A stretch of 36,893 nucleotides of DNA, from assembly GCA_022797535.1 (NCBI GenBank), contig JAAWKU010000016.1:1-36893 (forward strand). Direction: 5' to 3'. Position 1 is the first letter of the stretch, and every line of letters begins with the position of its first letter. Shown here piece by piece: positions 36,664 through 36,893 of the stretch. The translations under genes and the position numbers were made by a program. The notes beneath the pieces are model-generated. The model made no database searches. It saw only the letters and a list, made by a program, of their open reading frames with translations, and had not been told where the DNA came from. The DNA comes from Lachnospiraceae bacterium. GTDB taxonomy: Bacteria; Bacillota; Clostridia; Lachnospirales; Lachnospiraceae.

Positions 36664-36893
36664 TTAAACGAGCCTGCTGCGCAGGCTTTCCTCCCCTCTG
36701 AGACTCTGCTTTGCCTCTGCATATTCTAAAAGCATGACTACCTTTGAGAACAATTCCCTATGCCGCAATTCCAGATACACACGTTTATCCTCGTATACTA
36801 GAATCCGTTTCACAAAAGTCAGCAGCGTCATGCGGTTAAGTTCTGATATCTGCATGGCCGCTTTCAGGCGTTCCAGATTGATTCCGGCAGTTA
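36664..36893 (-). CDS. Large serine recombinase A, module 2 (C-terminal part, partial)
   Basis: Only the last 76 residues are in the window; the gene continues beyond the right edge. The end (LTFVKRILVYEDKRVYLELR) matches the C-terminus of recombinase A of module 1 (LVKRIAVYEGKRMEIEF) and is in the same relative place, upstream of recombinase B. It completes a second A-B-C set. Confidence 0.8.
   Translation of the reverse strand, partial: TAGINLERLKAAMQISELNRMTLLTFVKRILVYEDKRVYLELRHRELFSKVVMLLEYAEAKQSLRGEESLRSRLV

Overview
The window looks like a chromosomal stretch of a spore-forming Firmicute, most probably a Lachnospiraceae-type (Clostridium cluster XIVa) gut bacterium. The evidence is a Rho factor with a charged low-complexity insert, a DacF-type D,D-carboxypeptidase, exosporium-like collagen proteins, a Csp-like subtilase, strong AGGAGG ribosome binding sites and clusters of large serine recombinases. 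This assignment rests on gene content alone. No rRNA, tRNA or CRISPR array was seen.

Left part (1-9.7 kb), GC-rich core genes: the 5' half of rho (minus strand, runs off the left edge), divergent from a malic enzyme / TIGR01212 radical-SAM gene pair. Then come minus-strand genes for RarA, a degenerate EAL + HDOD signalling protein, a CE2-like SGNH esterase, a D,D-carboxypeptidase and a membrane-anchored protein of unknown function.

9.9-13.9 kb, spore-surface island: a 614-residue collagen-like protein with a BclB-type C-terminal domain, a family 2 glycosyltransferase with a TPR-like tail, and a second, shorter collagen-like protein. Both collagen genes are preceded by AC-N16/17-CATAnnnT sequences that resemble mother-cell sigma-K promoters. 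The second gene has an in-frame TAG that cuts off its apparent true N-terminus.

14.0-20.2 kb, mobile module 1: three overlapping large serine recombinase genes transcribed as A-B-C, preceded by a small DUF6870-like gene and coding debris.

20.2-24.4 kb, a more AT-rich two-gene regulon: a BtrH/C39-like protein, and an 880-residue MerR regulator whose C-terminal part carries GyrI-like, LamG/ConA-like and BtrH/C39-like regions. Both genes have nearly identical MerR-type promoters, with long spacers filled by a dyad. This is the most unusual system in the window.

24.5-31.5 kb, cell-surface and regulatory genes: two lipoproteins (one a solute-binding protein with a long N-terminal propeller-like part), a two-PGB-domain phage-tail-type lysozyme, a secreted SH3 protein, an AgrA/LytTR response regulator and a small XRE regulator.

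31.6-36.9 kb: a Csp-like S8 peptidase truncated exactly at its catalytic Asp motif by mobile module 2. Module 2 is a second C-B-A set of three serine recombinases, homologous gene for gene to module 1; its A gene runs off the right edge.
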